The notes beneath the pieces were generated by a model, which saw only the letters and a list, made by a program, of their open reading frames with translations, searched no databases and was not told the origin of the DNA. Shown here piece by piece: positions 1 through 5,048 of a stretch of 5,048 nucleotides of DNA; the first letter of the stretch is position 1; each line of letters starts with the position of its first letter. Made by a program: the position numbers and the translations under genes. Source of the DNA: Deltaproteobacteria bacterium (GTDB taxonomy: Bacteria; Myxococcota_A; UBA796; UBA2385); the NCBI GenBank assembly GCA_947462115.1, contig CANHON010000344.1:1-5048 (forward strand), read 5' to 3'.

Positions 1-78
1 GCCGACGACCAGCCCACCTTCTACAACCTCACCACCACCGTCGACTTCTCGATGACCGGTGAGCTGACCCCCCGCTAA
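1..78 (+). CDS. C-terminal end of an unrecognised protein (5' truncated)
   Basis: Frame 1 is open from the left edge and ends at TAA (76-78), giving 25 residues that end in VDFSMTGELTPR. An intrinsic terminator about 50 bp downstream supports this as a genuine gene end. The visible stretch alternates polar and hydrophobic residues and is Thr-rich (NLTTTVDFS), which would suit a beta-strand-rich secreted or envelope protein. It lacks the terminal aromatic residue typical of outer-membrane beta-barrels, and it is too short to assign a family. The call as coding rests on the open frame, codon composition and terminator; any function would be a guess. Confidence 0.6.
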   Translation, partial: ADDQPTFYNLTTTVDFSMTGELTPR

Positions 79-130
79 GCGCCACCCCCTGGGGCACCGC
101 CGCGCGCGGGCCCTCGGCTGCGCTCCAGTT

Positions 131-170
131 GACCCCGCAGGGCCCCGTGCCTTCGCGGGGTCTTTGTTGT
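131..170 (+). terminator. Rho-independent terminator after the 1-78 gene
   Basis: GACCCCGC (131-138) pairs perfectly with GCGGGGTC (155-162). The 16-nt gap between the arms can add an AGG/CCT extension with a bulge. The T-rich run TCTTTGTTGT (161-170) follows directly. The T-tract lies on the + strand side only, so it serves the upstream + strand gene and not the convergent - strand gene ending at 186. A second inverted repeat, GGGCCCC (140-146) with GGGGCCC (171-177), overlaps this stem and would compete with it. Confidence 0.75.
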
Positions 171-185
171 GGGGCCCGAGCGAGG

Positions 186-1016
186 CTACTCTTCTCCTTC
201 GCCCTCGCCTTCGCCCAGATCATCGAGCCCATCGAGATCATCGACGTCGTCCATCTGACGGGCGGCCCGCCGGCGGCCCCGCTTGAGGCCGAGATCGAGC
301 TCGGCCCGGAGCTGCTTGGAGATGCCGCCGCGGATGCTGTCCACGAAGTCTTCGGCGTCGTTGGGCTGCTCGACCGCCCAGGTGCGGAGCGCCCGGCTGG
401 CCACCTTGCGCACGCGGGCGTCCTCGTCCCGGTGGAAGGCCCGGATCACCGGATCGAGCACCGACACCAGGGGGGCCTCCACGAAAACGACGTGCTTCAC
501 GCCCAGTCGAGCGCGGAGGGCCGCGGCCGAGGGGCCCTCCACCGGCAGGGGCAGCGCCGCGAGGCAAGCCGACACCGCCACGCGCCGCCGCATCGGCTCG
601 GCCTTGCGCAGGCCCGCGAGCCGCTCGCCGGCCTCATCCCCGAGGGTGGCCAGCAGGCCCGGGCCCACCAGCAGCCAGCCCAGGGCGTCGGCGGTCTGAA
701 TGTCGTCCACGACCTCACCCCAGGAGCGCGACAGCTCCAAGGCCGCCTCGGGCGCGTCGGGCAGCGCGGCGGCGGCGAGGCCGAGCGCCACGAGGCCGTC
801 CTCAAACGCCGTGGAGAACAGCCGGCGCAGGGGGCCCTCGGCCTCGGCCAAGTCGAAGGGGCCGGCGGACCAGGCCTCGACCAGCACCCGGGCGATCTCC
901 GCGGTGGGCACGCCGCGCAGACCCCGCAGGGGGCGCAGGTGCCGGCCTTGACGACGGGCGACCTCGGCTTCGGCGAGGGCTTCGAGCTGGGCGCTGATCT
1001 GCGCGACATCGAACAT
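186..1016 (-). CDS. AlkD-like HEAT-repeat protein (DNA alkylation repair family)
   Basis: This encodes a 276-residue, mostly helical protein. I assign it to the DNA alkylation repair (AlkD/AlkC) HEAT-like superfamily from three elements in the expected order. The first is an N-terminal LRGVPTAEIARVLVEAW segment, like the family's 'fGV..p.lr.la...' region. The second is SWGEVVDD (residues 98-105) followed by helices and MRRRVAVSACL (142-152), matching the family's W-D-x-V-D and W-x-R-R-x-A motifs. The third is HRDEDARVRKVASRALRTWA (195-214), matching the 'DED.fVrKa.sWALre' repeat near the family's C-terminus. Characterised members excise alkylated bases from DNA. Here the Trp of the catalytic motif is displaced by one position relative to the Asp, so glycosylase activity is uncertain. 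The C-terminus (255-276) is an acidic Asp/Glu/Gly tail. The ATG at 1016 is chosen over an in-frame GTG at 1025 because GAGGTGG (1022-1028) lies 5-8 nt upstream of the ATG. No terminator was seen on its strand. It could be a non-enzymatic HEAT-repeat scaffold. Confidence 0.72.
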   Translation of the reverse strand: MFDVAQISAQLEALAEAEVARRQGRHLRPLRGLRGVPTAEIARVLVEAWSAGPFDLAEAEGPLRRLFSTAFEDGLVALGLAAAALPDAPEAALELSRSWGEVVDDIQTADALGWLLVGPGLLATLGDEAGERLAGLRKAEPMRRRVAVSACLAALPLPVEGPSAAALRARLGVKHVVFVEAPLVSVLDPVIRAFHRDEDARVRKVASRALRTWAVEQPNDAEDFVDSIRGGISKQLRAELDLGLKRGRRRAARQMDDVDDLDGLDDLGEGEGEGEE

Positions 1017-1131
1017 GGGGACCACCTCAGGCCACCGCCGCGCGCGAGCCGAGCGCCCGCCCGGAGGGGCCGCGCCGGGCTAACCCAGCCGGGCCCACCG
1101 GCGCCCCGCCCGACGCCGCCGCCGAGGTCCG
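1017..1131. other. Divergent intergenic region between AlkD-like and acyltransferase genes
   Basis: This 115 bp stretch separates two genes transcribed away from each other, so it should contain both promoters. It holds GAGGTGG on the - strand (1022-1028), the ribosome site of the AlkD-like gene, and GAGG (1124-1127) four bases before the acyltransferase ATG. Near the middle are an imperfect palindrome GGGCTAACCC (1077-1086) and a 7-bp direct repeat GCCGGGC (1074-1080 and 1088-1094). The palindrome is the only A/T-containing island and could be a -10 region or a regulator site. No confident -35/-10 pair was found on either strand. Confidence 0.4.
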
Positions 1132-2073
1132 ATGAACGCCCAAGCCCCGCCGCGCGCCCGCCCGGACCCCACGGCCGGCGGCGACTCCGTGATCCGCCGC
1201 TTCACGCTGTGGTGGTTTCGCCAGCCCGGCGCGGTCACCCACGTCTCCGCCAACGTGCAGGTGGACGCGACCGCCGCCCTCGCCTACATCGGGCGCCTCG
1301 CCGCCCAGGACCGGCTGCACGAAGATGGCCGCCCCCACGTCACCCTGCAGCACCTGCTGGCCGGGGCCGTCGGCCGCGCGCTGCACGCCCACCCCGCGGC
1401 GAACGCCCGGATCGTCGGCCGGCGCATCGTCCCCAGCGAGACCGTGGGCCTCGCCATGCCGGTGAACCTGCTCGGGCACGCCGCGGGCGACAAGGCCGAG
1501 CTCGGCATGGCCATCGTCGATCAGGTCTGCGCGCGCAGCCTCCGGGAGATCGCCGCCGAGACCGGGCGGGCGGTCAAGGGTGAGCGCAGCGGCCGCTCCA
1601 CCAACCCCATGGTCCGCGCGCTCAAGGGCATCGGCGCGCGGGCGCCGCAGCGGGCCCTGGATCTGGGCCTGGATCTGCTGGACCGGGCTGGGCAAACCAG
1701 CGTGGCAGCCGATCTCATCGCCAAGCAGCTCCCCGTCACCGCCGGCCTCACCAACCCCGGCGCGGCCACCGGCGGCATGGCGGGGGTGCGGTTCATGGGC
1801 GGGGCCTTCTCGCTGCCGCGGGCGTTGGTGCACGTCGGCACGGTCTGGGGCATCACCCCCATCCAGGACGAGGTGATGGTCGTCAACGGCGCGCCGGCGG
1901 TCCGCCCGGCCCTCCCGGTCATGCTGCTGTTCGACCACCGGCTGATCGACGGGGTGCGCGCCGGTCGGCTGATCCAGACCTTCGCCGGACTGCTGCTCGA
2001 TCCCGCCGCCGCCTTCGGTGAAGATGCGGAGCTGCGCGCCCCGCACGCCCGCGCGCCCCACCGCCCGACCTAG
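1132..2073 (+). CDS. Stand-alone E2-type (2-oxoacid dehydrogenase) acyltransferase-domain protein
   Basis: This encodes 313 residues with the chloramphenicol-acetyltransferase-like fold of the 2-oxoacid dehydrogenase E2 catalytic domain, covering roughly residues 20-295. The diagnostic C-terminal motif FDHRLIDG (267-274) supplies the catalytic His269 and Asp273 of the HRxxDG signature. LTNPG (206-210) matches the E2 'tisNlG' strand, and GITPIQDEVMVVNGAPAVRP (240-259) matches the family's strand preceding the active site. There is no lipoyl domain and no E1/E3-binding domain. No E1 or E3 gene is visible nearby, so this is not a classical dehydrogenase core. It resembles the small group of about 300-residue stand-alone E2-like proteins found in actinobacteria and other bacteria, whose substrate is unknown. 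Those proteins probably move an acyl group from CoA or a carrier; that is inference. The first ~18 residues and last ~15 are Pro/Ala/Arg-rich and look disordered. The ATG at 1132 has GAGG four bases upstream, slightly close. The next gene starts 22 bp after the stop, suggesting one transcript. Confidence 0.88.
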   Translation: MNAQAPPRARPDPTAGGDSVIRRFTLWWFRQPGAVTHVSANVQVDATAALAYIGRLAAQDRLHEDGRPHVTLQHLLAGAVGRALHAHPAANARIVGRRIVPSETVGLAMPVNLLGHAAGDKAELGMAIVDQVCARSLREIAAETGRAVKGERSGRSTNPMVRALKGIGARAPQRALDLGLDLLDRAGQTSVAADLIAKQLPVTAGLTNPGAATGGMAGVRFMGGAFSLPRALVHVGTVWGITPIQDEVMVVNGAPAVRPALPVMLLFDHRLIDGVRAGRLIQTFAGLLLDPAAAFGEDAELRAPHARAPHRPT

Positions 2074-2095
2074 CCCCACCGCCCTGGAGCCCCCG

Positions 2096-2773
2096 ATGCC
2101 CGCCGCCGCCGCGCTGATGATGAGCCTGCTCGCCGCGCTCCCCGATCCCGCCCCGCTCGAGGCGGCCGTCCGCAGCGACGCCGGCTGGGAGGCCGTCGGC
2201 GACCGGGCAGAGGACGGGCTCGGCACCGTGGCCCTCCGCCACAAGCGCCAAGGCGAGGTCGACTGCCTCGAAGGCTCCGTCACGGTCGCCCCGAGCCCCC
2301 GCGCCTTGCTCAACGTGGCGGCCGATGTGCCCTCGGCCACCCGCTGGTCGCGCTTCGAGCTGGTGGCCAGCAAGGTGATCTCCCGCAGCGGCGGTCGCGT
2401 CAAGTATGTGCAGCTGCTCGACAATCCGGCGCCGGTGGCCGACCGCTACTGGTTCCTCGAGGGCCGATCGAGCGAGACCGAGGCGGCCTCGGTCTACGCC
2501 TGGCGCCACATCGACCCCGCTGAGCACCCCGACGTTTTGGCCGAGATCCTCGGCCTCCGGCCCAGCGCGGTCAGCACCGGGGTGAACGTCGGCGAGTGGC
2601 GCTTCACCCCGGCCGGCGGCAAGACCGCCCTGCGCTACCGACTCTGCACCGACGCCGGCGGGAGCATCCCGAAGTGGGCCGGGGAGTTCGCGGCCACCCG
2701 CACCCTCCCGGCCAACATCGCCGACCTCGTCAAAGAGGCCGCCAAACGAGAGGCCAAGATCAACGCGCAGTAG
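2096..2773 (+). CDS. START-domain (StAR-related lipid transfer-like) protein
   Basis: This encodes 225 residues. From about residue 25 to the end it reads as a bacterial START domain, a helix-grip fold with a hydrophobic cavity that binds lipids or other hydrophobic ligands. Supporting segments are a central strand region with YVQLLDNPAPVADRYWFLEG (104-123), like the START 'P.pv.dRdyv' stretch. The C-terminal part has LRYRLCTDAGGSIPKWAGEF (179-198) and a long amphipathic helix LPANIADLVKEAAKR (204-218), matching 'dpGG.iP.wl......p..l..l'. The N-terminus (1-20) is hydrophobic with Pro/Ala and could be a weak signal peptide, but it lacks basic residues and a clear cleavage site, so location is open. 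The ATG at 2096 has GGAG (2086-2089) six bases upstream. A longer reading from GTG 2018 has no ribosome site and runs 56 bp into the acyltransferase gene. The gene is probably translated from the acyltransferase transcript. Its last 14 bp overlap the convergent hydroxyacid oxidase gene. The ligand is unknown. Confidence 0.8.
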   Translation: MPAAAALMMSLLAALPDPAPLEAAVRSDAGWEAVGDRAEDGLGTVALRHKRQGEVDCLEGSVTVAPSPRALLNVAADVPSATRWSRFELVASKVISRSGGRVKYVQLLDNPAPVADRYWFLEGRSSETEAASVYAWRHIDPAEHPDVLAEILGLRPSAVSTGVNVGEWRFTPAGGKTALRYRLCTDAGGSIPKWAGEFAATRTLPANIADLVKEAAKREAKINAQ

Positions 2774-3929
2774 GCGATTCTACGCAAGCCCAGGCCGGCG
2801 GCAAGGGCGCGAGCAGGCCGGGGTGGAGCGCCGCGAGGGAGGTGCAGCCGACCAGGGCCAGGGCCTCGTCGAGCTCGGCGCGGAGCAGGGCCAGGGCCCG
2901 AGACACCCCGGCCTCCCCGCCCGCCGCCAAGGCGAACACCGCCGGCCGGCCGATCATCACCGCGGCGGCACCCAAGGCCAAGGCCTTGAGCGCGTCGGAG
3001 CCCCGCCGCAGCCCGCTGTCGAGCAGCACCGGCGCCCGCCCCGCCGCCGCCTCGACCACCTCCGGCAAGGCCAGCAAGGAGGGCAGGGCCCCGTCGAGCT
3101 GCCGCCCGCCGTGGTTGCTCACGATGAGGCCCCCCGCGCCGGCGTCGAGGCAGGCCGCCGCGTCATCACCGCGCAGCACGCCCTTCACGAAGACGGGCAG
3201 CCCGGAGCGCTCGGCCAGCCAGCCGATGTCATCGAGCCGCAGATCGGGGTCGAGCAGGCGGTAGACATAGGCCGCCAAGCCCGAGCCGCGGGCCTCGCTC
3301 GGCAGCGCGCCATAGCCCTCTGGGACGACGTTCTCGACGCGGAGCCCGGCGGGGAGCCCGAAGCGGTGCACGGCGTCGCCCTCCCGCGCGCCGAGCACCG
3401 GGGCGTCGGCGGTGAGCACCAGGGCGCTGCAGCCGGCGGCCTTGGCCCGATCGACCAAAGCGCCCGTCAGCTCGCGATCTTTGTAGACATAGAGCTGAAA
3501 CCACACCGTCCCCGGCGCGTCCGCCGCGCCGACCCCCGCCGCCGCGCACACCGCCTCGATGGGCGTGGTGGCCAAGGTGGAGCAGATCATCGGCGCGCCG
3601 CTGGCCCGAGCCGCCCGCGCGGTGGCCCGCTCGCCTTCTGGGTGGGCGAGGCCCAAGAAGGCCGTCGGGGCCAGCAAAAACGGCGAGGGCAAGGTCTGGC
3701 CGAGCAGCCCACAGGCCTGGCTGCGCTGGCCCACCCCCCGCAGGCAGCGGGGCCGCAGCAGGGTCTTCTCGAAGGCCCGGCGGTTGGCCGCCAAGGTGAT
3801 CGCGTCCCGCGCGGCGCCCGCGAAGTAGGCGCTGGCCATCGGCTCCAGGTAACGATCCCCCAACGCGATGAGCTGTGCGATGTTTTGCACCTGATTCAGC
3901 TCGGATTCGCTCGCGCGCGCGTCGGCCAT
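2760..3929 (-). CDS. FMN-dependent alpha-hydroxyacid oxidase/dehydrogenase (lactate/glycolate oxidase family)
   Basis: This encodes a full-length 389-residue TIM-barrel flavoenzyme that oxidises a 2-hydroxyacid to the 2-oxoacid. The residues known as catalytic or substrate-binding in spinach glycolate oxidase are all present: Tyr35 (Y24), Tyr147 in QLYVYKDR (Y129), Asp175 in LTADAPVLG (D157), Arg182 (R164), Lys249 in VFVKGVL (K230), and His273 and Arg276 in SNHGGRQLDG (H254, R257). The FMN-phosphate region is LLDSGLRRGSD (302-312) plus IGRP (326-329). Thr89 matches glycolate oxidase T78. Leu119 replaces its W108, as does Leu230 of flavocytochrome b2, which hints at lactate or a bulkier substrate rather than glycolate. 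There is no cytochrome b domain, signal peptide or membrane segment, so it is probably cytosolic. Whether the acceptor is oxygen or a redox carrier cannot be told. The ATG at 3929 has an excellent GGGAGG site (3935-3940) five bases upstream. The open frame continues further upstream to 4169 but without family similarity. It is probably transcribed alone. Confidence 0.95.
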   Translation of the reverse strand: MADARASESELNQVQNIAQLIALGDRYLEPMASAYFAGAARDAITLAANRRAFEKTLLRPRCLRGVGQRSQACGLLGQTLPSPFLLAPTAFLGLAHPEGERATARAARASGAPMICSTLATTPIEAVCAAAGVGAADAPGTVWFQLYVYKDRELTGALVDRAKAAGCSALVLTADAPVLGAREGDAVHRFGLPAGLRVENVVPEGYGALPSEARGSGLAAYVYRLLDPDLRLDDIGWLAERSGLPVFVKGVLRGDDAAACLDAGAGGLIVSNHGGRQLDGALPSLLALPEVVEAAAGRAPVLLDSGLRRGSDALKALALGAAAVMIGRPAVFALAAGGEAGVSRALALLRAELDEALALVGCTSLAALHPGLLAPLPPAWACVESPTAR

Positions 3930-3932
3930 CGG

Positions 3933-3940
3933 CCCCTCCC
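3933..3940 (-). promoter_or_regulatory. Strong Shine-Dalgarno fixing the hydroxyacid oxidase start
   Basis: On the - strand this reads GGGAGGGG, with GGAGG five bases before the ATG at 3929. It decides the start against in-frame upstream codons as far as 4169, which would add about 80 unconserved Arg/Gly/Pro-rich residues. Confidence 0.7.
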
Positions 3941-4186
3941 GTGGCGCCCCAGGCGCCCGCGCCCATCCTGCCACGCGGCCGCCGGGCGGGCGGGCATGTA
4001 GCCGCGCTGTCACCGCGCCCCCGACCGGTGCCCTCAGGCCAGCGGCGGGGGTGCCGATGCTGCGATCACCGTCCCAATGGTCATTCTCGACGCAGGCCAC
4101 CGGGAGCCGGCCACCCCGCCAGCGGAGCCGCCCGCGGCGCGCCGACAGGCCCGCAAAAGCCGCGCCCACGCGCTCACCGGGGGGGT

Positions 4187-4194
4187 GCTAAGCT
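4187..4194 (+). promoter_or_regulatory. Possible -10 element of the DUF4157 gene
   Basis: TGCTAAGCT (4186-4194) fits an extended -10 pattern (TG, one base, then TAnnnT, with TAAGCT at 4189-4194). It sits about 22 bp before the ATG at 4216, which would give a short 5' leader of about 15 nt. No matching -35 hexamer is seen at 17 bp spacing (CCCACG-like instead), so this is only suggestive. Confidence 0.3.
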
Positions 4195-4205
4195 GCCAAG
4201 AGACC

Positions 4206-4209
4206 GGAG
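4206..4209 (+). promoter_or_regulatory. Shine-Dalgarno of the DUF4157 gene
   Basis: GGAG lies six bases before the ATG at 4216. An in-frame TGA at 4210-4212 lies immediately upstream, so translation cannot begin earlier. The ATG at 4216 is the first possible start; the next in-frame ATG is at 4231. Confidence 0.65.
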
Positions 4210-4215
4210 TGACCC

Positions 4216-5048
4216 ATGACCGTCCGCCCCATGTCGCGCCAAAGCAAGGCCCGCAGCGCCAATCGCCGCAGCAGCGCGCCCGCGCAGCAAGAGCAGCGCC
4301 CGGCGCCGATCAGCGCCCGCGAGGCCATCCGGTCGGTCACCAGCCCCGATGCCACCCGGGTCGTCGAGCCGGTGGTGAGCCTGCTCGCGGACCTCCACGG
4401 CAGCCTCGGCAACGCCGCCCTGGGCGCCCCCGAGCTCAGCGGCCCCCTGGAGTCGGGCCCGTTCAGCGGCATGGACGCCGGCCTCCTCGGCCTCCACCAG
4501 CACGCGATGGGCAGCCTCGCGCTGGGCGTGGCGGGTTTTGAGGCCGGCGTGGGCCCCAGCGGCGCCCCGCTGAGCGCCATGCGGGAGATCATGCGCCGCA
4601 GCCAGGCCGAAGAGGAGGGCCTCGACACCGCCCAGGCCAGCAAAAACATCGGCACCCGCCAGGGCCAGCCCCTGCCCAACGTGGTGCGGGAGCGCATGGA
4701 GCGGGCCTTCGGGCACGATTTCAGCCACGTGCGCATCCACACCGACGGCGCGGCCGCCGACACCTCGATGCAGCTCAACGCCGTGGCCTTCGCCATCGGC
4801 AGCGACATCTACTTTGGCCGGGGCGCCTGGGCCCCCGGCACGCCCTCGGGCGACGAGCTCCTCGCTCACGAGCTCACCCACGTCGTTCAGGCCGACGAGA
4901 ACCGCCTGCCCGGCCCCAAGGGCCCCGGCATGGACGTCAGCAGCCCCAACGACCGCCACGAGCAAGAGGCCGTGGCGATGGGCCGACAGGTGGCGCAGAG
5001 CCTGGGTCGGGAGGGCAGCGGCCTCGCGGCGGCCACGGCCAGCGCGCC
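4216..5048 (+). CDS. DUF4157 / HExxH protein, likely eCIS-associated (3' truncated)
   Basis: This frame stays open from ATG 4216 to the right edge, giving 277 codons with the C-terminus missing. Residues 1-35 are basic and Ser/Gln/Pro-rich, as is usual for disordered leaders of DUF4157 proteins. SLGNAAL (63-69) resembles the 'LQ..LGN.A' motif that often precedes the domain. A Gly/Leu/Ala-rich stretch (about 75-115) and an acidic helix (116-135) follow. The DUF4157 domain spans about 150-228: PLPNVVRERMERAFGHDFSH (152-171), then VRIHTD (172-177), LNAVAFAIGSDIYFGRG (187-203) and LLAHELTHVVQ (215-225). His218, Glu219 and His222 form the HExxH zinc-peptidase motif; Glu249 or Glu251 in RHEQEAV could be the third ligand. 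In known systems DUF4157 proteins are encoded with extracellular contractile injection systems and often carry a C-terminal effector or toxin domain. Whether this one is a toxin, a processing peptidase or a tail cargo needs the missing part. No signal peptide is seen, which agrees with loading into a particle. Confidence is high for the domain and low for the role. Confidence 0.93.
   Translation, partial: MTVRPMSRQSKARSANRRSSAPAQQEQRPAPISAREAIRSVTSPDATRVVEPVVSLLADLHGSLGNAALGAPELSGPLESGPFSGMDAGLLGLHQHAMGSLALGVAGFEAGVGPSGAPLSAMREIMRRSQAEEEGLDTAQASKNIGTRQGQPLPNVVRERMERAFGHDFSHVRIHTDGAAADTSMQLNAVAFAIGSDIYFGRGAWAPGTPSGDELLAHELTHVVQADENRLPGPKGPGMDVSSPNDRHEQEAVAMGRQVAQSLGREGSGLAAATASA

Larger units (their letters stand above)
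3930..4215. other. Divergent intergenic region between hydroxyacid oxidase and DUF4157 gene
   Basis: This 286 bp stretch has no gene that I can support: the open frames in it lack ribosome sites and continue out of frame into the flanking genes. It must carry promoters for both flanking genes. Its centre (about 4050-4095) is less GC-rich than the flanks. I found no convincing long inverted repeat, tRNA or attachment site. The right end carries a 7-G run (4179-4185) and a possible -10 element, described separately. Confidence 0.5.

Noticed and set aside
129..1583. Long + strand open frame (484 codons) across the AlkD-like gene and into the acyltransferase gene
   Set aside because: Its translation is a Gly/Arg/Pro/His-rich sequence with no family motifs. 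It lies antisense to one supported gene and out of frame with another. Long spurious frames are expected at this GC content.
1132..2073. Classical pyruvate/2-oxoglutarate dehydrogenase E2 subunit
   Set aside because: It has no lipoyl domain or peripheral subunit-binding domain, and there are no E1 or E3 genes in the window. Only the catalytic acyltransferase domain is present.
2018..2095. Upstream GTG start for the START-domain gene
   Set aside because: There is no Shine-Dalgarno before 2018, the extra residues are Pro/Arg-rich, and a GGAG six bases before ATG 2096 is a much better fit.
1027..2424. Long - strand open frame antisense to the acyltransferase and START genes
   Set aside because: Its translation is low-complexity (Gly/Ala/Arg/His-rich), there is no recognisable domain, and the + strand genes there carry clear family motifs.
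2823..4001. Long + strand open frame antisense to the hydroxyacid oxidase
   Set aside because: The opposite strand encodes a complete flavoenzyme with every catalytic residue. This frame yields only Gly/Gln/Arg/Ala-rich shadow sequence.
3930..4169. N-terminal extension of the hydroxyacid oxidase to an upstream start
   Set aside because: The family begins near residue 5-10 of the 3929 start, which has a strong GGAGG site. The extension is Arg/Gly/Pro-rich and matches nothing in the family.
4077..4541. + strand open frame starting in the intergenic region and overlapping the DUF4157 gene
   Set aside because: It is out of frame with the DUF4157 gene, has no ribosome site, and becomes a Pro/Arg/Gly-rich run without motifs.
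4174..4965. - strand open frame antisense to the DUF4157 gene
   Set aside because: The + strand frame matches DUF4157 with an HExxH motif. The antisense product is Ala/Gly/Val-rich with no recognisable family.
1..5048. CRISPR arrays, tRNA/rRNA genes, insertion sequences
   Set aside because: I saw no regularly spaced repeats, no tRNA-like or rRNA-like sequence, and no transposase motifs or terminal inverted repeats on reading both strands.

Overview
The window is very GC-rich, with strong G/C bias at third codon positions. It carries bacterial genes preceded by purine-rich Shine-Dalgarno sequences. The gene mix is a lipoyl-less E2-type acyltransferase, a bacterial START-domain protein, an FMN-dependent hydroxyacid oxidase and a DUF4157/HExxH protein. 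Together with the base composition this suggests a Myxococcota-type (former deltaproteobacterial) or similar high-GC environmental bacterium. That placement is inference; nothing in the window fixes the taxon.

Layout, left to right. (1) Positions 1-78 hold the last 25 codons and stop of an unrecognised + strand gene, followed by a good intrinsic terminator at 131-170. (2) A - strand gene (186-1016) encodes an AlkD-like HEAT-repeat protein of the DNA alkylation repair family with an acidic tail. (3) A 115 bp divergent gap leads to a + strand two-gene unit. The first gene (1132-2073) is a stand-alone 2-oxoacid-dehydrogenase-type (E2/CAT fold) acyltransferase with an intact HRxxDG active site. 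After 22 bp comes a START-domain lipid-binding-type protein (2096-2773). (4) A convergent - strand gene (2760-3929) encodes a complete FMN-dependent alpha-hydroxyacid oxidase/dehydrogenase. Its 3' end overlaps the START gene by 14 bp. (5) A 286 bp divergent intergenic region follows. (6) The last gene (4216 to the window edge) runs off the right side. It encodes a DUF4157 protein with an HELTH metallopeptidase-like motif, a domain strongly associated with extracellular contractile injection systems (eCIS) and their cargo or toxin proteins.

The genes do not form one obvious pathway. The acyltransferase and START genes are probably co-transcribed and may act on acyl or lipid substrates. The AlkD-like and hydroxyacid oxidase genes are independent single-gene units facing the other way. 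The most interesting lead is the truncated DUF4157 gene: its C-terminal part and the genes to the right could reveal an eCIS locus or a toxin, but neither lies in this window.
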